Notes under the pieces: generated by a model | Told to the model about the DNA's origin: nothing | What the model saw: only the letters and a program-made list of their open reading frames with translations | The model's database searches: none | Part shown: positions 19,740 through 28,283 of the stretch, in pieces | Layout: every line of letters begins with the position of its first letter | Position numbering within the stretch: position 1 is the first letter of the stretch | Origin: Rhodobacter sp. | Lineage (GTDB): Bacteria; Pseudomonadota; Alphaproteobacteria; Rhodobacterales; Rhodobacteraceae | Direction of reading: 5' to 3' | DNA length: 64,000 nucleotides | Assembly (NCBI GenBank): GCA_027490955.1 | Contig: JAIXXB010000019.1 | Span: forward strand, 62,001-126,000 | Translations under genes and position numbers: made by a program

Positions 19740-20000
19740 ATGCAAAAAATCACCGCAGAAGACCTGATTATCCAGCGATTGACTGCGGCATTCCAGCCCA
19801 CCGCATTGCGGGTGGTCAATGACTCGGCCAGCCATGCGGGACATTCGGGCGACGATGGCACGGGCGAGAGCCATTTTTCCATTTTCATCCGCGCGCCTGA
19901 TCTGGCGGCCATGACGCGCCTTGCCCGCCACCGCGCCGTCAACGCCGCTTTGGGCGATTTAACACGCCGCATTCACGCCATTGCCATTGATGCAGGCTAG
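19740..20000 (+). CDS. bolA: BolA family protein
   Basis: An 86-residue BolA-like protein. The family binds monothiol glutaredoxins through [2Fe-2S] clusters and has a KH-like fold. Signatures are LRVVNDSASHAGH (variable loop with His) and GESHFSIFI, with a C-terminal IHAIAIDA segment. Start ATG 19740 is preferred over an in-frame upstream ATG because GAAGAGGAA precedes it and the length is right. It faces malate synthase with a large terminator-like inverted repeat between. Confidence 0.93.
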   Translation: MQKITAEDLIIQRLTAAFQPTALRVVNDSASHAGHSGDDGTGESHFSIFIRAPDLAAMTRLARHRAVNAALGDLTRRIHAIAIDAG

Positions 20001-20017
20001 GGCGGATGGGCCTGAAA

Positions 20018-20034
20018 GGGGGGCTTTGCCCCCC
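20018..20034 (+). terminator. G/C hairpin after bolA
   Basis: GGGGGGC and GCCCCCC form a 7-bp stem with a TTT loop, 17 bases after the bolA stop. It sits directly before the large inverted repeat at 20044-20126, which probably completes termination. Confidence 0.6.
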
Positions 20035-20043
20035 GCTGCGCTC

Positions 20044-20126
20044 CCCCCCAGGATATTTGGGAAAAGAAGAAAGAGGCGCAGCGCTTAGCGCCCATCGGCT
20101 TCTTCTTTTTTGCAAATATCCTGGGG
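20044..20126. repeat. Paired inverted copies of the AAATATCC intergenic element (copies 2 and 3)
   Basis: CCCCCCAGGATATTTG followed by GGAAAAGAAGAAAG (20044-20073) is the inverse of GCTTCTTCTTTT followed by TTGCAAATATCCTGGGG (20098-20126). The two arms form a long imperfect stem between convergent bolA and malate synthase, so the pair probably works as a bidirectional terminator. A small hairpin GGAGC-GCCA-GCTCC (20130-20143) and AGGGGC-AAA-GCCCCT (20145-20159) follow on the malate synthase side. Confidence 0.8.
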
Positions 20127-20157
20127 TGAGGAGCGCCAGCTCCGAGGGGCAAAGCCC

Positions 20158-22314
20158 CTAATTTGCTGCCTTTAGGGCCAAGCGCGCGGCGTGCAAAATT
20201 GGTTCGGTATAGCCCGAAGGCTGCGCGCGCCCTTTGAGGACCAAATCGCGCGCGGCGTTAAAGGCGATGCCGTCAAAATCGGGCGCCATCGGGCGGTATG
20301 CAGGATCGGTGGCATTCTGCCCATCGACCACGGCGGCCATTTTGCGCAAAGACGTCATCACATCTTCCACAGTGATGACCCCGTGCAACAGCCAATTGGC
20401 CAAGGCTTGCGCCGAAATGCGGCATGTGGCGCGGTCTTCCATCAGGCCGATGTTGTTCAAATCGGGCACTTTCGAACAGCCCACCCCCTGATCGACCCAG
20501 CGCACGACATAGCCCAAGATGCCTTGGGCGTTGTTATCGACCTCGCGCATGATTTGCGCGCGCGTCCATGCGCGGTAGCTGGCCAGCGGGATTTCCAGCA
20601 GCGTTTCCAAATGCCCGCGCCGCCCGCCTGCCGCAATTTTGGCCTGCACGGCGAATACATCCACTTTGTGATAATGCAGCGCGTGCAGCGTGGCGGCCGT
20701 GGGGCTGGGCACCCATGCGCAATTGGCCGCTGCGCGGGGGTGATCGATTTTCGACTCGAGCATGGCCGCCATCAGATCGGGCATGGCCCACATGCCCTTG
20801 CCAATCTGCGCGCGCCCAGACAAGCCGCATTCCAACCCGATATCGACATTCTGGTTTTCATAGGCCCCAATCCATGACTTGCGCTTGATGAAATCTTTGC
20901 GCGAAAACGGCCCTGCTTCGATGGAAGTATGGATTTCGTCCCCTGTTCTGTCCAAAAACCCTGTGTTGATAAAGGCAATGCGGTGGCACGCGGCGCGGAT
21001 ACATTCCTTTAGGTTCACCGAAGTGCGGCGTTCCTCGTCCATCACGCCGATTTTGATCGTATGGGCGGGTAGGTCAAGGATTTGCTCGACGCGCGCAAAA
21101 ACTGCATCGGCAAAGGCCACTTCCTGCGGCCCGTGCATCTTGGGCTTGACGATATAGATTGATCCTTGGGCCGAATTGCGCAGGCCAGAGGTTTTGCGCA
21201 GATCGTGCAAGGCAATGGTGGCCGTGACCATGGCGTCCATCAACCCTTCGAACACCTCGCTGCCATCGGGCAAAAGAATCGCAGGGTTGGTCATCAGATG
21301 GCCAACATTGCGAATCCACATCAGCGCGCGGCCCTTCAGCGTGATGGCGCTGCCATCAGCTGCGGTATAGCTGCGATCATGGTTCAGCGCGCGCGTCATC
21401 ATCCGCCCGCCCTTTTCCATATGGGCAGTCAGCGTGCCTTGCATCAGGCCCAGCCAATTGGCATAGGCCAGCGCCTTATCTTCGCCATCCACGCAGGCGA
21501 CGGAATCTTCGCAATCCATAATGGCTGAAAGCGCGGCTTCAATCACGATATCGGCCAAACCTGCCTGATCGCGCGACCCCACAGGATGGGTGCGGTCAAA
21601 GACCAGTTCAACATGCAGCCCGTTGTTGCGCAGCAACACCGCATCAGGGGCTTTGGGATGGCCTCGGTAACCGACAAATTTTTCAGGCGAGACCAGCGGT
21701 AAATCATCAACCAACAGCGCGCCGCCGATCACTTGATAGCGGCGCACATCGGCGTGGCTGGCCCCCGCAATGGGGAACGTATCATCCAAAAACACGCGCG
21801 CGCGCGCCACCACCCGCGCGCCGCGCCCACGTTCATACCCGCCTGCAGGTGCAGGGCTGCCCATCGCATCCGTGCCATAGAGCGCATCATAAAGGCTGCC
21901 CCAGCGCGCATTGGCCGCGTTCAGCGCATAGCGTGCATTGGTGATGGGCACCACCAATTGCGGCCCAGCAATGCGCGCGATTTCTGGGTCAACCCCTGCG
22001 GTGTCGATTTGAAAATCGGGGCCTTCGGGGGCGATATAGCCGATATCTTTCAAAAAGCTTTGATAGGCGATATGGTCATGGGGCGCTGCGCGATGGGCGC
22101 GGTGCCACGTGTCGATCTGGGCCTGCAACTCTGCGCGCCGCGCAAGAAGCGCGCGGTTTTGCGGCGTGAATTCGGCCAGCAGGGCCGCAAAACCCGCCCA
22201 GAACGCCGCAGGATCAATGCCTGTGCCCACAAGCGCGCGCTGATCGATGAAATCGGCCAAACGACTGTCCACCGCCAGCCCGTTGCGAATGGTTCTGCTG
22301 ACTTGGCCTGCCAT
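20158..22314 (-). CDS. glcB: Malate synthase G
   Basis: Condenses glyoxylate with acetyl-CoA to malate, serving the glyoxylate shunt and glycolate use. From ATG 22314 it is 718 residues, the normal length for isoform G. The N-terminus then aligns with the family ([19 protein letters not shown]). The catalytic Arg lies in [11 protein letters not shown] and the metal-binding acids in the [12 protein letters not shown] and [13 protein letters not shown] regions. The frame runs 183 bases further upstream, but those codons cover the promoter of the divergent arsR gene and are rejected. GGGGG is 7 bases before the chosen start. No isocitrate lyase gene is nearby. Confidence 0.96.
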   Translation of the reverse strand: MAGQVSRTIRNGLAVDSRLADFIDQRALVGTGIDPAAFWAGFAALLAEFTPQNRALLARRAELQAQIDTWHRAHRAAPHDHIAYQSFLKDIGYIAPEGPDFQIDTAGVDPEIARIAGPQLVVPITNARYALNAANARWGSLYDALYGTDAMGSPAPAGGYERGRGARVVARARVFLDDTFPIAGASHADVRRYQVIGGALLVDDLPLVSPEKFVGYRGHPKAPDAVLLRNNGLHVELVFDRTHPVGSRDQAGLADIVIEAALSAIMDCEDSVACVDGEDKALAYANWLGLMQGTLTAHMEKGGRMMTRALNHDRSYTAADGSAITLKGRALMWIRNVGHLMTNPAILLPDGSEVFEGLMDAMVTATIALHDLRKTSGLRNSAQGSIYIVKPKMHGPQEVAFADAVFARVEQILDLPAHTIKIGVMDEERRTSVNLKECIRAACHRIAFINTGFLDRTGDEIHTSIEAGPFSRKDFIKRKSWIGAYENQNVDIGLECGLSGRAQIGKGMWAMPDLMAAMLESKIDHPRAAANCAWVPSPTAATLHALHYHKVDVFAVQAKIAAGGRRGHLETLLEIPLASYRAWTRAQIMREVDNNAQGILGYVVRWVDQGVGCSKVPDLNNIGLMEDRATCRISAQALANWLLHGVITVEDVMTSLRKMAAVVDGQNATDPAYRPMAPDFDGIAFNAARDLVLKGRAQPSGYTEPILHAARLALKAAN

Positions 22315-22460
22315 TTCTTTGCCCCCTGCGCGCTGCGTGTTGCCTGCCATCAGACTACACCGCCTGCGCCACAGCGTAAATCTTTCCCGCACGGATTTTC
22401 TTGCAAGATGCGGGTAACAGTTTCGCGCCCACGTTGAAAACGAAAGACCTACCCCAGCGG

Positions 22461-22503
22461 TTGACACGGGCAGCAATCGCCAGTTAGTTAGCCGCATGAC
22501 TAA
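22461..22503 (+). promoter_or_regulatory. Candidate arsR-family promoter/operator
   Basis: TTGACA at 22461-22466 is a perfect -35 box, with only a poor -10 (TTAGTT/TAGTTA, 22484-22490). TTAGT (22484-22488) and ACTAA (22499-22503) form a small dyad that spans the start codon of the ArsR gene and could be its autoregulatory site. Confidence 0.4.
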
Positions 22504-22840
22504 GTATGAACAAGATCTGTCGCGCCTGTTTCACGCCCTGTCAGATCCAACCCGCAGGGCCATTATGGCACAATTGGGCGCAGGCCCCCAGCCATTGGCA
22601 AAACTGGCCCAGCCCAGTGGCTTTGCCCTGCCCACCATCCAGCGCCATGTCGCGGTGTTGCAAGAGGCAGGGCTGATCACCACCCAAAAACAGGGCCGCC
22701 AGCGCCTATGCGCCGTGCGGGCCGAGGGACTAGACATCGCCACCGATTGGATCACCGACACCCGCAGCAAGATGTCGGCGCAGACAGATCGCCTAGCACA
22801 ATATCTTGACCAACTGATAAGGAAATCCCATGACTTATGA
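22496..22840 (+). CDS. ArsR-family transcriptional regulator
   Basis: A 114-residue winged-helix regulator: [17 protein letters not shown] is the classic ArsR opening, followed by the recognition helix region [19 protein letters not shown]. No metal-binding Cys pair is present, so it is probably not a metal sensor; it belongs to the type usually paired with an SRPBCC (AHSA1) gene. It overlaps that gene by 11 bases. Confidence 0.93.
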   Translation: MTKYEQDLSRLFHALSDPTRRAIMAQLGAGPQPLAKLAQPSGFALPTIQRHVAVLQEAGLITTQKQGRQRLCAVRAEGLDIATDWITDTRSKMSAQTDRLAQYLDQLIRKSHDL

Positions 22841-23297
22841 CCCCGAACTCGATCTTGTTTTGACGCGCGATCTGAACGCGCCGCGCGAGCTGATTTATAA
22901 ATGCTGGACCGATCCCGCACATCTGCCGCATTGGTTTGTGCCTGCGCCGCACCGCGTGACCAAATGCGAATTGGACGTGCGTGCAGGCGGGGCTTGCAGC
23001 ACCACCTTTGATGTGGATGGGCAGATCATCGAAAACAATGGCGTTTATCTGGAAGTCATCCCCAACGAAAAACTTGTCTTTACAGATACCTATACCGCAG
23101 GCTGGAAACCTGCGCCCAACCCTTTCATGACCGCGATCCTGACCTTTGAAGATATCGGCAATGGCCGCACGCGCTATACCGCCGTGGCGCGCCATCGCAG
23201 CGCAGACTCCGCCGCCCAGCACAAGGCGATGGGCTTTTTCGACGGCTGGGGCACAGTTGCGGGCCAACTCGAGGCCTATGCCCAAAGCCTTGCCTAA
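22830..23297 (+). CDS. SRPBCC / AHSA1-domain protein
   Basis: A 155-residue START-like (SRPBCC, activator of Hsp90 ATPase-like) protein with a hydrophobic ligand pocket. Typical strands are LVLTRDLNAPRELIYKCW, then HLPHWFVPAP, and a C-terminal GFFDGWGTVAGQLEAY helix. AAGGAAAT lies before the ATG, inside the arsR 3' end. ArsR/AHSA1 pairs are widespread, but their ligand is generally unknown. Confidence 0.9.
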   Translation: MTYDPELDLVLTRDLNAPRELIYKCWTDPAHLPHWFVPAPHRVTKCELDVRAGGACSTTFDVDGQIIENNGVYLEVIPNEKLVFTDTYTAGWKPAPNPFMTAILTFEDIGNGRTRYTAVARHRSADSAAQHKAMGFFDGWGTVAGQLEAYAQSLA

Positions 23298-23300
23298 GCG

Positions 23301-23330
23301 CTTCTTCTTTTCTCAAATATCCTCGGGGGG
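23301..23330 (+). repeat. AAATATCC intergenic element, copy 4
   Basis: CTTCTTCTTTTCTCAAATAT followed by CCTCGGGGGG starts 3 bases after the SRPBCC stop. It overlaps the last codons and stop of the convergent DUF2256 gene (stop at 23313-23315). Confidence 0.75.
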
Positions 23331-23513
23331 CGCGCGCAGCGCGGGGGGGCGAGCCCCCCCTTTGGCCGCGCCCATCTTGCCCGACCTGCACGCATCCGAG
23401 CAATATTTCACCACATCCCAAACCTTTTCCCAAGCTTTGCGCCAGACCATCTCGCGCCCGCAAGCGGCACAGACTTTGCGCGGCAAATCGCCCTTGCGGC
23501 GCATTTTGGGCAT
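23313..23513 (-). CDS. DUF2256 zinc-ribbon protein
   Basis: A 66-residue protein with two CxxC-like pairs: CAACGREMVWRKAWEKVWD and, further on, KYCSDACR. This is the DUF2256 signature. The family is known mainly for being encoded beside photolyase/cryptochrome genes, and here it starts 1 base after the photolyase stop. The ribosome site is not evident, suggesting coupling. The C-terminal tail (GAAKGGARPPALRAPPEDI) is encoded by the G/C hairpin and the intergenic element, so it may be an accidental extension. Confidence 0.88.
   Translation of the reverse strand: MPKMRRKGDLPRKVCAACGREMVWRKAWEKVWDVVKYCSDACRSGKMGAAKGGARPPALRAPPEDI
23343..23360. terminator. G7/C7 hairpin at the SRPBCC-DUF2256 convergence
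   Basis: GGGGGGG and CCCCCCC separated by CGAG form a 7-bp stem. It follows element copy 4 in the SRPBCC direction. On the other strand it lies within the DUF2256 coding end. Confidence 0.5.
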
Positions 23514-23514
23514 G

Positions 23515-25047
23515 TCAAAACTCCATCACCATCTGCCCCGTATCTGGGGCTGCTTTGCGCTGCGGCAAGGCGGCGGTTTGGCTGGGCGCGCGGCGCGGCG
23601 ATGGGGCGGTGTGGCGCTCTAGCACCTCAAACTCCTCGGCCTTGGCGCGGGGCGTGGCGCGCAGCACGGACAAGCGCGCCTTTGCTTCGCGCGCGGCGGC
23701 GCTGGGCTCTACCACGGCTTCGGGGTAGCGGCGCCCCAAAATCTGCCCCGCCCCCGACCAGCGCCACGGCGCATGCACATGCGCATCTGGCACGGGGCTC
23801 AGTTCGGGCAGCCATTGGCGAATGAAGCGCCCTGTCGGGTCTTGGTCAAGGCCCTGCTTGATCGGGTTGTAAATGCGCGGAATATTCACCCCCGTCACCC
23901 CCGATTGCATCTGGATTTGCGGCCAATGGATGCCCGGTTCATAATCGGTAAACTTGCGCGCCAGTTCCGCCCCAACATCGCGCCAATCCAGCCACAGATG
24001 ATAGGTGGCAAAAGAGGTCAGCATGGCGCGGGCACGAAAATTGATCCAGCCCGTGGCATTCAAATAGCGCATGGCCGCATCGACAAAGGGCAGGCCCGTT
24101 TGCCCCGCACTCCACGCTGCAAGACGGCCCGCATCGCGCGCGCGCCCCAAAGCGTCGCTGGCAGGCTGCATCGCCACATTGTCCAAATTGGGCTGATCTT
24201 CCAGCTTTTGGATAAAATGGTCGCGCCATGCAAGGCGGCTTTCAAAGGCCGCTAGGCTGCGCGCCCATTGGCTGGGCAAACGCTCTGCGCGTTTTGCAGC
24301 CAAGCCATGGCTGACCTCGCGCAGCGACAGGCTGCCCAAGGCCAAATGCGGCGATATGCGCGCGCAGGCCCTTTCGGCCAGCAAAGGCGAAGAAATCCCC
24401 CCCGCATAGGCCACCCCGCGCACCGCAAAAAAGCTGTCCATCACCGCCAAGCCTGCCACGCGCCCCGCGTTTTGGCGGTGCGGGCAGGGGTCAAGGCCCA
24501 TGCGCAGCGCGCTTGCACTGGGGATGGGGCCTGCCTCTATCCCTTGCACGGCGCGCAGGGCTTGGGGCGCGGGGACCAGATCGGTTGCCACATAGGCATC
24601 GCGCGCCATGGCCCATCCTGCGCGCCCGCGAAACCCGCGCCGCACCCCCGATTGCGGCAGTTCTTGCCAAGACACCCCCGCGCGGCGCGCCCATGCCGCC
24701 ACAGCGCGGTCACGGGCAAAACTTGCCTCGCAGCCCGTTTCCATATGGCTGACGATATGGGTGATTTTGGCGCGTTTGGTCAGGCGCGAGAGCACCTCTA
24801 CCGCAGCGCCCACCCGAATGACCAAAGGCGCGCCCAGCCCACCCAAATCATCGCGCAGATCACCCAGCGCATCGGCCATGCCCGCCCATTGCCGCGCCGA
24901 TGCGGTGTTTGCGGCCCATACTTCGGGCTCGGCAATAAACAGCGGCAGCACCGCCCCGCCCATATCGCGCGCCATATCCGCCGCAAGGGCCAGCGCGGCA
25001 TGATCGTGGATGCGCAGATCGCGTTTGAACCAGATGAGAACATTCAT
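23515..25047 (-). CDS. Photolyase/cryptochrome family protein
   Basis: A 510-residue flavoprotein. The N-terminal antenna domain opens MNVLIWFKRDLRIHDHAAL. The C-terminal FAD domain contains GQTGLPFVDAAMRYLNATG and INFRARAMLTSFATYHLWLDW. Where class I CPD photolyases have an N-N-G-N-W-Q type motif, this protein reads EPGIHWPQIQMQSG followed by IYNPIKQGLDQDP. The variant is, from memory, common in a poorly studied subgroup linked to DUF2256. It could be a photolyase or a light-sensing cryptochrome. The start at 25047 is chosen on homology; the frame is open 288 bases upstream, through the pepN promoter. About 60 C-terminal residues are low complexity. Confidence 0.88.
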   Translation of the reverse strand: MNVLIWFKRDLRIHDHAALALAADMARDMGGAVLPLFIAEPEVWAANTASARQWAGMADALGDLRDDLGGLGAPLVIRVGAAVEVLSRLTKRAKITHIVSHMETGCEASFARDRAVAAWARRAGVSWQELPQSGVRRGFRGRAGWAMARDAYVATDLVPAPQALRAVQGIEAGPIPSASALRMGLDPCPHRQNAGRVAGLAVMDSFFAVRGVAYAGGISSPLLAERACARISPHLALGSLSLREVSHGLAAKRAERLPSQWARSLAAFESRLAWRDHFIQKLEDQPNLDNVAMQPASDALGRARDAGRLAAWSAGQTGLPFVDAAMRYLNATGWINFRARAMLTSFATYHLWLDWRDVGAELARKFTDYEPGIHWPQIQMQSGVTGVNIPRIYNPIKQGLDQDPTGRFIRQWLPELSPVPDAHVHAPWRWSGAGQILGRRYPEAVVEPSAAAREAKARLSVLRATPRAKAEEFEVLERHTAPSPRRAPSQTAALPQRKAAPDTGQMVMEF

Positions 25048-25164
25048 GGAACATCTATTGCGCAGGGCCCGCGATTCGACAAGGGGGAAATCTGCGCAGC
25101 GCTGGCGCAAAGCTCTTGCGCGCGGGCGCGCTTTGCGAAAGCATTGGCGCAAAGGAGCCATCCC

Positions 25165-27750
25165 ATGACCATGCATATCCCCGCCGCCGATCCGCGCACC
25201 ATTCGCCTGTCTGATTACCGCCCCTTTAGCCATCTGATCACGGCGGTGCATCTGACCTTTGATCTGCATCCAACGGCCACCAAAGTGTCGGCGCGGCTGG
25301 AAATTGCGCCCAACCCTGCGGCGGAAAAGGGCCAAGATTTGCGGCTGGACGGGGCCGAACTGCAGTTGATTTCGGCGGCCATCAATGGCGCGGGCGTGGA
25401 TCTTCGCCCAGATGCGGCGGGCCTAACCATTTCGGCGCGGCTGCTGCCAAATGGCCCGTTCACGCTGGAAACGGTGGTGCAAATCAACCCCGCAGGCAAT
25501 ACCGCGCTGGAGGGCCTTTATATGTCGCGCGGGATGTATTGCACCCAGTGCGAGGCAGAAGGCTTTCGCAAAATCACCTACTATCCCGACCGCCCCGATG
25601 TGATGTCGCGTTTTACAGTGCGCATTCATTCAGATTTGCCTGTGCTTTTGTCCAATGGCAATCCTATGGGCGCGGGGCAGGGTTGGGCCGAATGGCATGA
25701 CCCTTGGCCCAAACCTGCCTATCTGTTCGCGCTGGTCGCGGGGGAATTGATCGCCCATTCGGGCAGCTTCAAAACCCGCTCGGGGCGCGATGTGGCGCTG
25801 AATATCTATGTGCGCGATGGGGATCAGGGGCGCTGCGCATGGGGGATGGAAAGCCTGATCGCATCCATGCGCTGGGACGAGCAGGTCTATGGGCGCGAAT
25901 ATGATTTGGATGTGTTCAACATCGTCGCTGTCGATGATTTCAACATGGGCGCGATGGAGAATAAGGGGCTGAATATCTTCAACTCTAAGGTCGTTCTGGC
26001 CAGCCCCGATACTGCCACCGATGACGATTACGCCCGCATCGAGGCGATTATCGCGCATGAGTATTTCCATAACTGGACGGGCAATCGCATCACCTGCCGC
26101 GATTGGTTCCAGCTGTGCCTGAAAGAAGGGCTGACGGTGTTTCGTGACCATCAGTTCAGCGCCGATTTGCGCGGGGCTGCGGTGCGGCGGATCGAGGATG
26201 TGCTGGCCCTGCGCGCGCGGCAGTTCCGCGAGGATTCAGGCCCGCTGGCGCATCCCCCGCGCCCGTCGGAGTATATCGAGATCAACAATTTCTACACCGC
26301 GACTGTCTATGAAAAAGGCGCGGAAGTGATCGGCATGCTGAAAACCCTTGTCGGGGATGTGGGATATGCCCGTGCGCTGGATTTGTATTTCACCCGCCAT
26401 GATGGCGATGCGGCCACGATTGAAGATTGGCTGAAAGTCTTCGAAGACGCCACGGGCCGCGATCTGGCGCAGTTTTCCCATTGGTATTTTCAGGCAGGCA
26501 CCCCGCGCCTTGAGGTGACCGAGGCATGGGATGCAGGCGCGGGCCGCTTTAGCCTAACCTTTACCCAAACCAACCCGCCCACCCCAAATCAGCCCCACAA
26601 AGACCCCAAAGTCATTCCGATTTCCGTGGGGCTTTTGGGGCCAAATGGCGATGAGGTTCTGCCAACCCAAGTGCTGGAAATGACCAAAGCCAGCCAATCC
26701 TTCCATTTCGATGGGCTGGCCGCACAGCCCATTCCATCGATTCTGCGCGGCTTTTCCGCGCCTGTGGTGCTGGATCACCGCGTCGATGCCGCGCGGCATG
26801 CGTTTTTGCTGGCCCATGATACCGATGCCTTCAACCGATGGGAATCGGCCCGCGCGCTGGGCTATGCCAGTATGACGGGCACGATCTTGCACGGTGATGC
26901 GCCGCTGGCAGGGCTGCTAGAGGGGTTGGCGGGCATGGTGCGCGATGGCGCGCTTGACCCTGCCTTTCGCGCCCTGTGCCTGAAACTGCCGTCCGAAGAT
27001 GATATGGCGGGACATTTGCACGCCAAAGGTATCACCCCCGACCCTGACGCCATTTTTGCAGCACGCACGGCGCTGCACCGCGCCATAGCGCAGCGTCTTG
27101 CCGCAGATTTGCCCGCGCTTTTGGCCGCCCATGCGCCCGCACAGGGCTTTTCGCCCAATGCTGCCGATGCAGGGCGGCGCGCGCTGCATGGCGCGTTGCT
27201 GGCGCTGTCGGCGCGGCTGGATGGGGGGGCAGGGGCCATGGCGGCCTTTGCCAGCGCAGGCAATATGACCGACAGCATCGCAGCCCTTGGCGCGCTGCTG
27301 GCTGTGGGCGCAGGCGATGCGGCGCTAGCGCAGTTTTATGACCAGTGGCGCGGCGAGCGGCTGGTGCTGGACAAATGGTTTACGCTGCAAATTGCGCTGT
27401 CGCATCCAGATACCACCGCCGCGCTGACGCAAAGCCTGACCGAGCATGCTGATTTTGATATGAAAAACCCCAATCGGTTCCGCAGTGTTATCGGCGGGCT
27501 TACAGCCAATCACGCAGGGTTTCATCATAGCTCTGGCGCGGGATATGATGTGCTGGCCGATTGGCTGATCAAACTGGATGGCGTTAATCCGCAAACGGCT
27601 GCGCGCATGTCCACCGCCTTTGAGGCATGGCCGCGCTATGATGCAGGGCGGCGGGCAAAGGCCTGCGCCGCGCTGGATCGCATTTTGGCCGCCAAAGGCC
27701 TGTCGCGCAACCTGTCCGAAATGGCGCAGCGCATCCGCGCGGCGGGCTAG
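25165..27750 (+). CDS. pepN: Aminopeptidase N
   Basis: A zinc aminopeptidase (M1) of broad specificity, cytosolic, 861 residues, close to E. coli PepN. The substrate-anchoring motif GAMEN is at 262-266. The zinc site is His298-Glu299-x-x-His302 (HEYFH) plus Glu321 (LKEGLTVF). ATG 25165 is 7 bases after AAAGGAG. The frame is open far upstream, but that is antisense to the photolyase gene. It is divergent from the photolyase with 117 bases between starts. Confidence 0.96.
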   Translation: MTMHIPAADPRTIRLSDYRPFSHLITAVHLTFDLHPTATKVSARLEIAPNPAAEKGQDLRLDGAELQLISAAINGAGVDLRPDAAGLTISARLLPNGPFTLETVVQINPAGNTALEGLYMSRGMYCTQCEAEGFRKITYYPDRPDVMSRFTVRIHSDLPVLLSNGNPMGAGQGWAEWHDPWPKPAYLFALVAGELIAHSGSFKTRSGRDVALNIYVRDGDQGRCAWGMESLIASMRWDEQVYGREYDLDVFNIVAVDDFNMGAMENKGLNIFNSKVVLASPDTATDDDYARIEAIIAHEYFHNWTGNRITCRDWFQLCLKEGLTVFRDHQFSADLRGAAVRRIEDVLALRARQFREDSGPLAHPPRPSEYIEINNFYTATVYEKGAEVIGMLKTLVGDVGYARALDLYFTRHDGDAATIEDWLKVFEDATGRDLAQFSHWYFQAGTPRLEVTEAWDAGAGRFSLTFTQTNPPTPNQPHKDPKVIPISVGLLGPNGDEVLPTQVLEMTKASQSFHFDGLAAQPIPSILRGFSAPVVLDHRVDAARHAFLLAHDTDAFNRWESARALGYASMTGTILHGDAPLAGLLEGLAGMVRDGALDPAFRALCLKLPSEDDMAGHLHAKGITPDPDAIFAARTALHRAIAQRLAADLPALLAAHAPAQGFSPNAADAGRRALHGALLALSARLDGGAGAMAAFASAGNMTDSIAALGALLAVGAGDAALAQFYDQWRGERLVLDKWFTLQIALSHPDTTAALTQSLTEHADFDMKNPNRFRSVIGGLTANHAGFHHSSGAGYDVLADWLIKLDGVNPQTAARMSTAFEAWPRYDAGRRAKACAALDRILAAKGLSRNLSEMAQRIRAAG

Positions 27751-27760
27751 GGGCGCGCCA

Positions 27761-27805
27761 GCATCTGCCGCCGCGCGATTGTGGCGCAACTGTGGCGGCA
27801 GATGC
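27761..27805 (+). terminator. Long hairpin after pepN
   Basis: GCATCTGCCGCC (27761-27772) and GGCGGCAGATGC (27794-27805) form a perfect 12-bp stem with a 21-nt loop, 11 bases after the pepN stop. No T tract follows. The remaining bases to 28035 are AT-richer and hold no other gene that I can see. AATAAT at 27918-27923 could be a -10 box for the following small gene, but its -35 is poor. Confidence 0.65.
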
Positions 27806-28035
27806 AGCCTGCGCGCGCACTCTACAACCATGGGCAGAGTTGGCCAGCCCAAGCGCCGCGCGAAGTGCAATAAAGTTATCTCAATCAAAGGCTTGCATGA
27901 TTTGCGCGCGGCTGCAAAATAATGGTTAATTTTCCCTTTTTTGCACCAGTTTCGCCGCATCTGTGCCGCAATCGCCCCGCAGTTTTGCACCCATGGGATG
28001 CTGCCAAGCTGGCCCAAAGAAAAGGGGAATAAGCT

Positions 28036-28209
28036 ATGAAAAAAGAACGTCGTTGGTTGAAATCGGCCCTGCAAGCGGCTGCGCGCGAAGAGGTGTTTTT
28101 GCCATGGGCCATGCGCCGCGTGAGCAAATGTGAAACGGCCTTGCCGCATATGGTGCGCAAAACGCCGCAAACACCAACGGCCTTTCCTTTTGCCATAGCT
28201 GCCCGTTAG
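28036..28209 (+). CDS. 57-residue basic small protein
   Basis: A short gene. ATG 28036 is preceded by AAAGGGGAA at good spacing, and the product begins [19 protein letters not shown] and continues [20 protein letters not shown]. It is rich in Lys/Arg with an amphipathic N-terminal helix, no signal and no membrane segment. Proteins of about 50-60 residues starting MKKxRxWxKS are, from memory, widespread hypothetical proteins in Rhodobacteraceae. The function is unknown. It stands alone before gatB, 74 bases away. Confidence 0.7.
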   Translation: MKKERRWLKSALQAAAREEVFLPWAMRRVSKCETALPHMVRKTPQTPTAFPFAIAAR

Positions 28210-28283
28210 GCGCGCCAGCCCAGCCCCCTTGCCCCACCCGCGCGCCCCCTGATAGAGAGGGGGCGTATAAGACGGGGGCTGAT

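Noticed and set aside
22315-22497. A 61-codon N-terminal extension of malate synthase
   Set aside because: It overlaps the divergent arsR promoter, lacks a ribosome site and does not match the family start.
24268-25164. A 299-codon N-terminal extension of pepN
   Set aside because: It is antisense to the photolyase gene. The AAAGGAG site and the family N-terminus place the start at 25165.
27893-27923. Promoter TTGCAT..AATAAT for the 57-residue gene
   Set aside because: The -35 matches only three positions and the spacing is 19; it is mentioned but not called.
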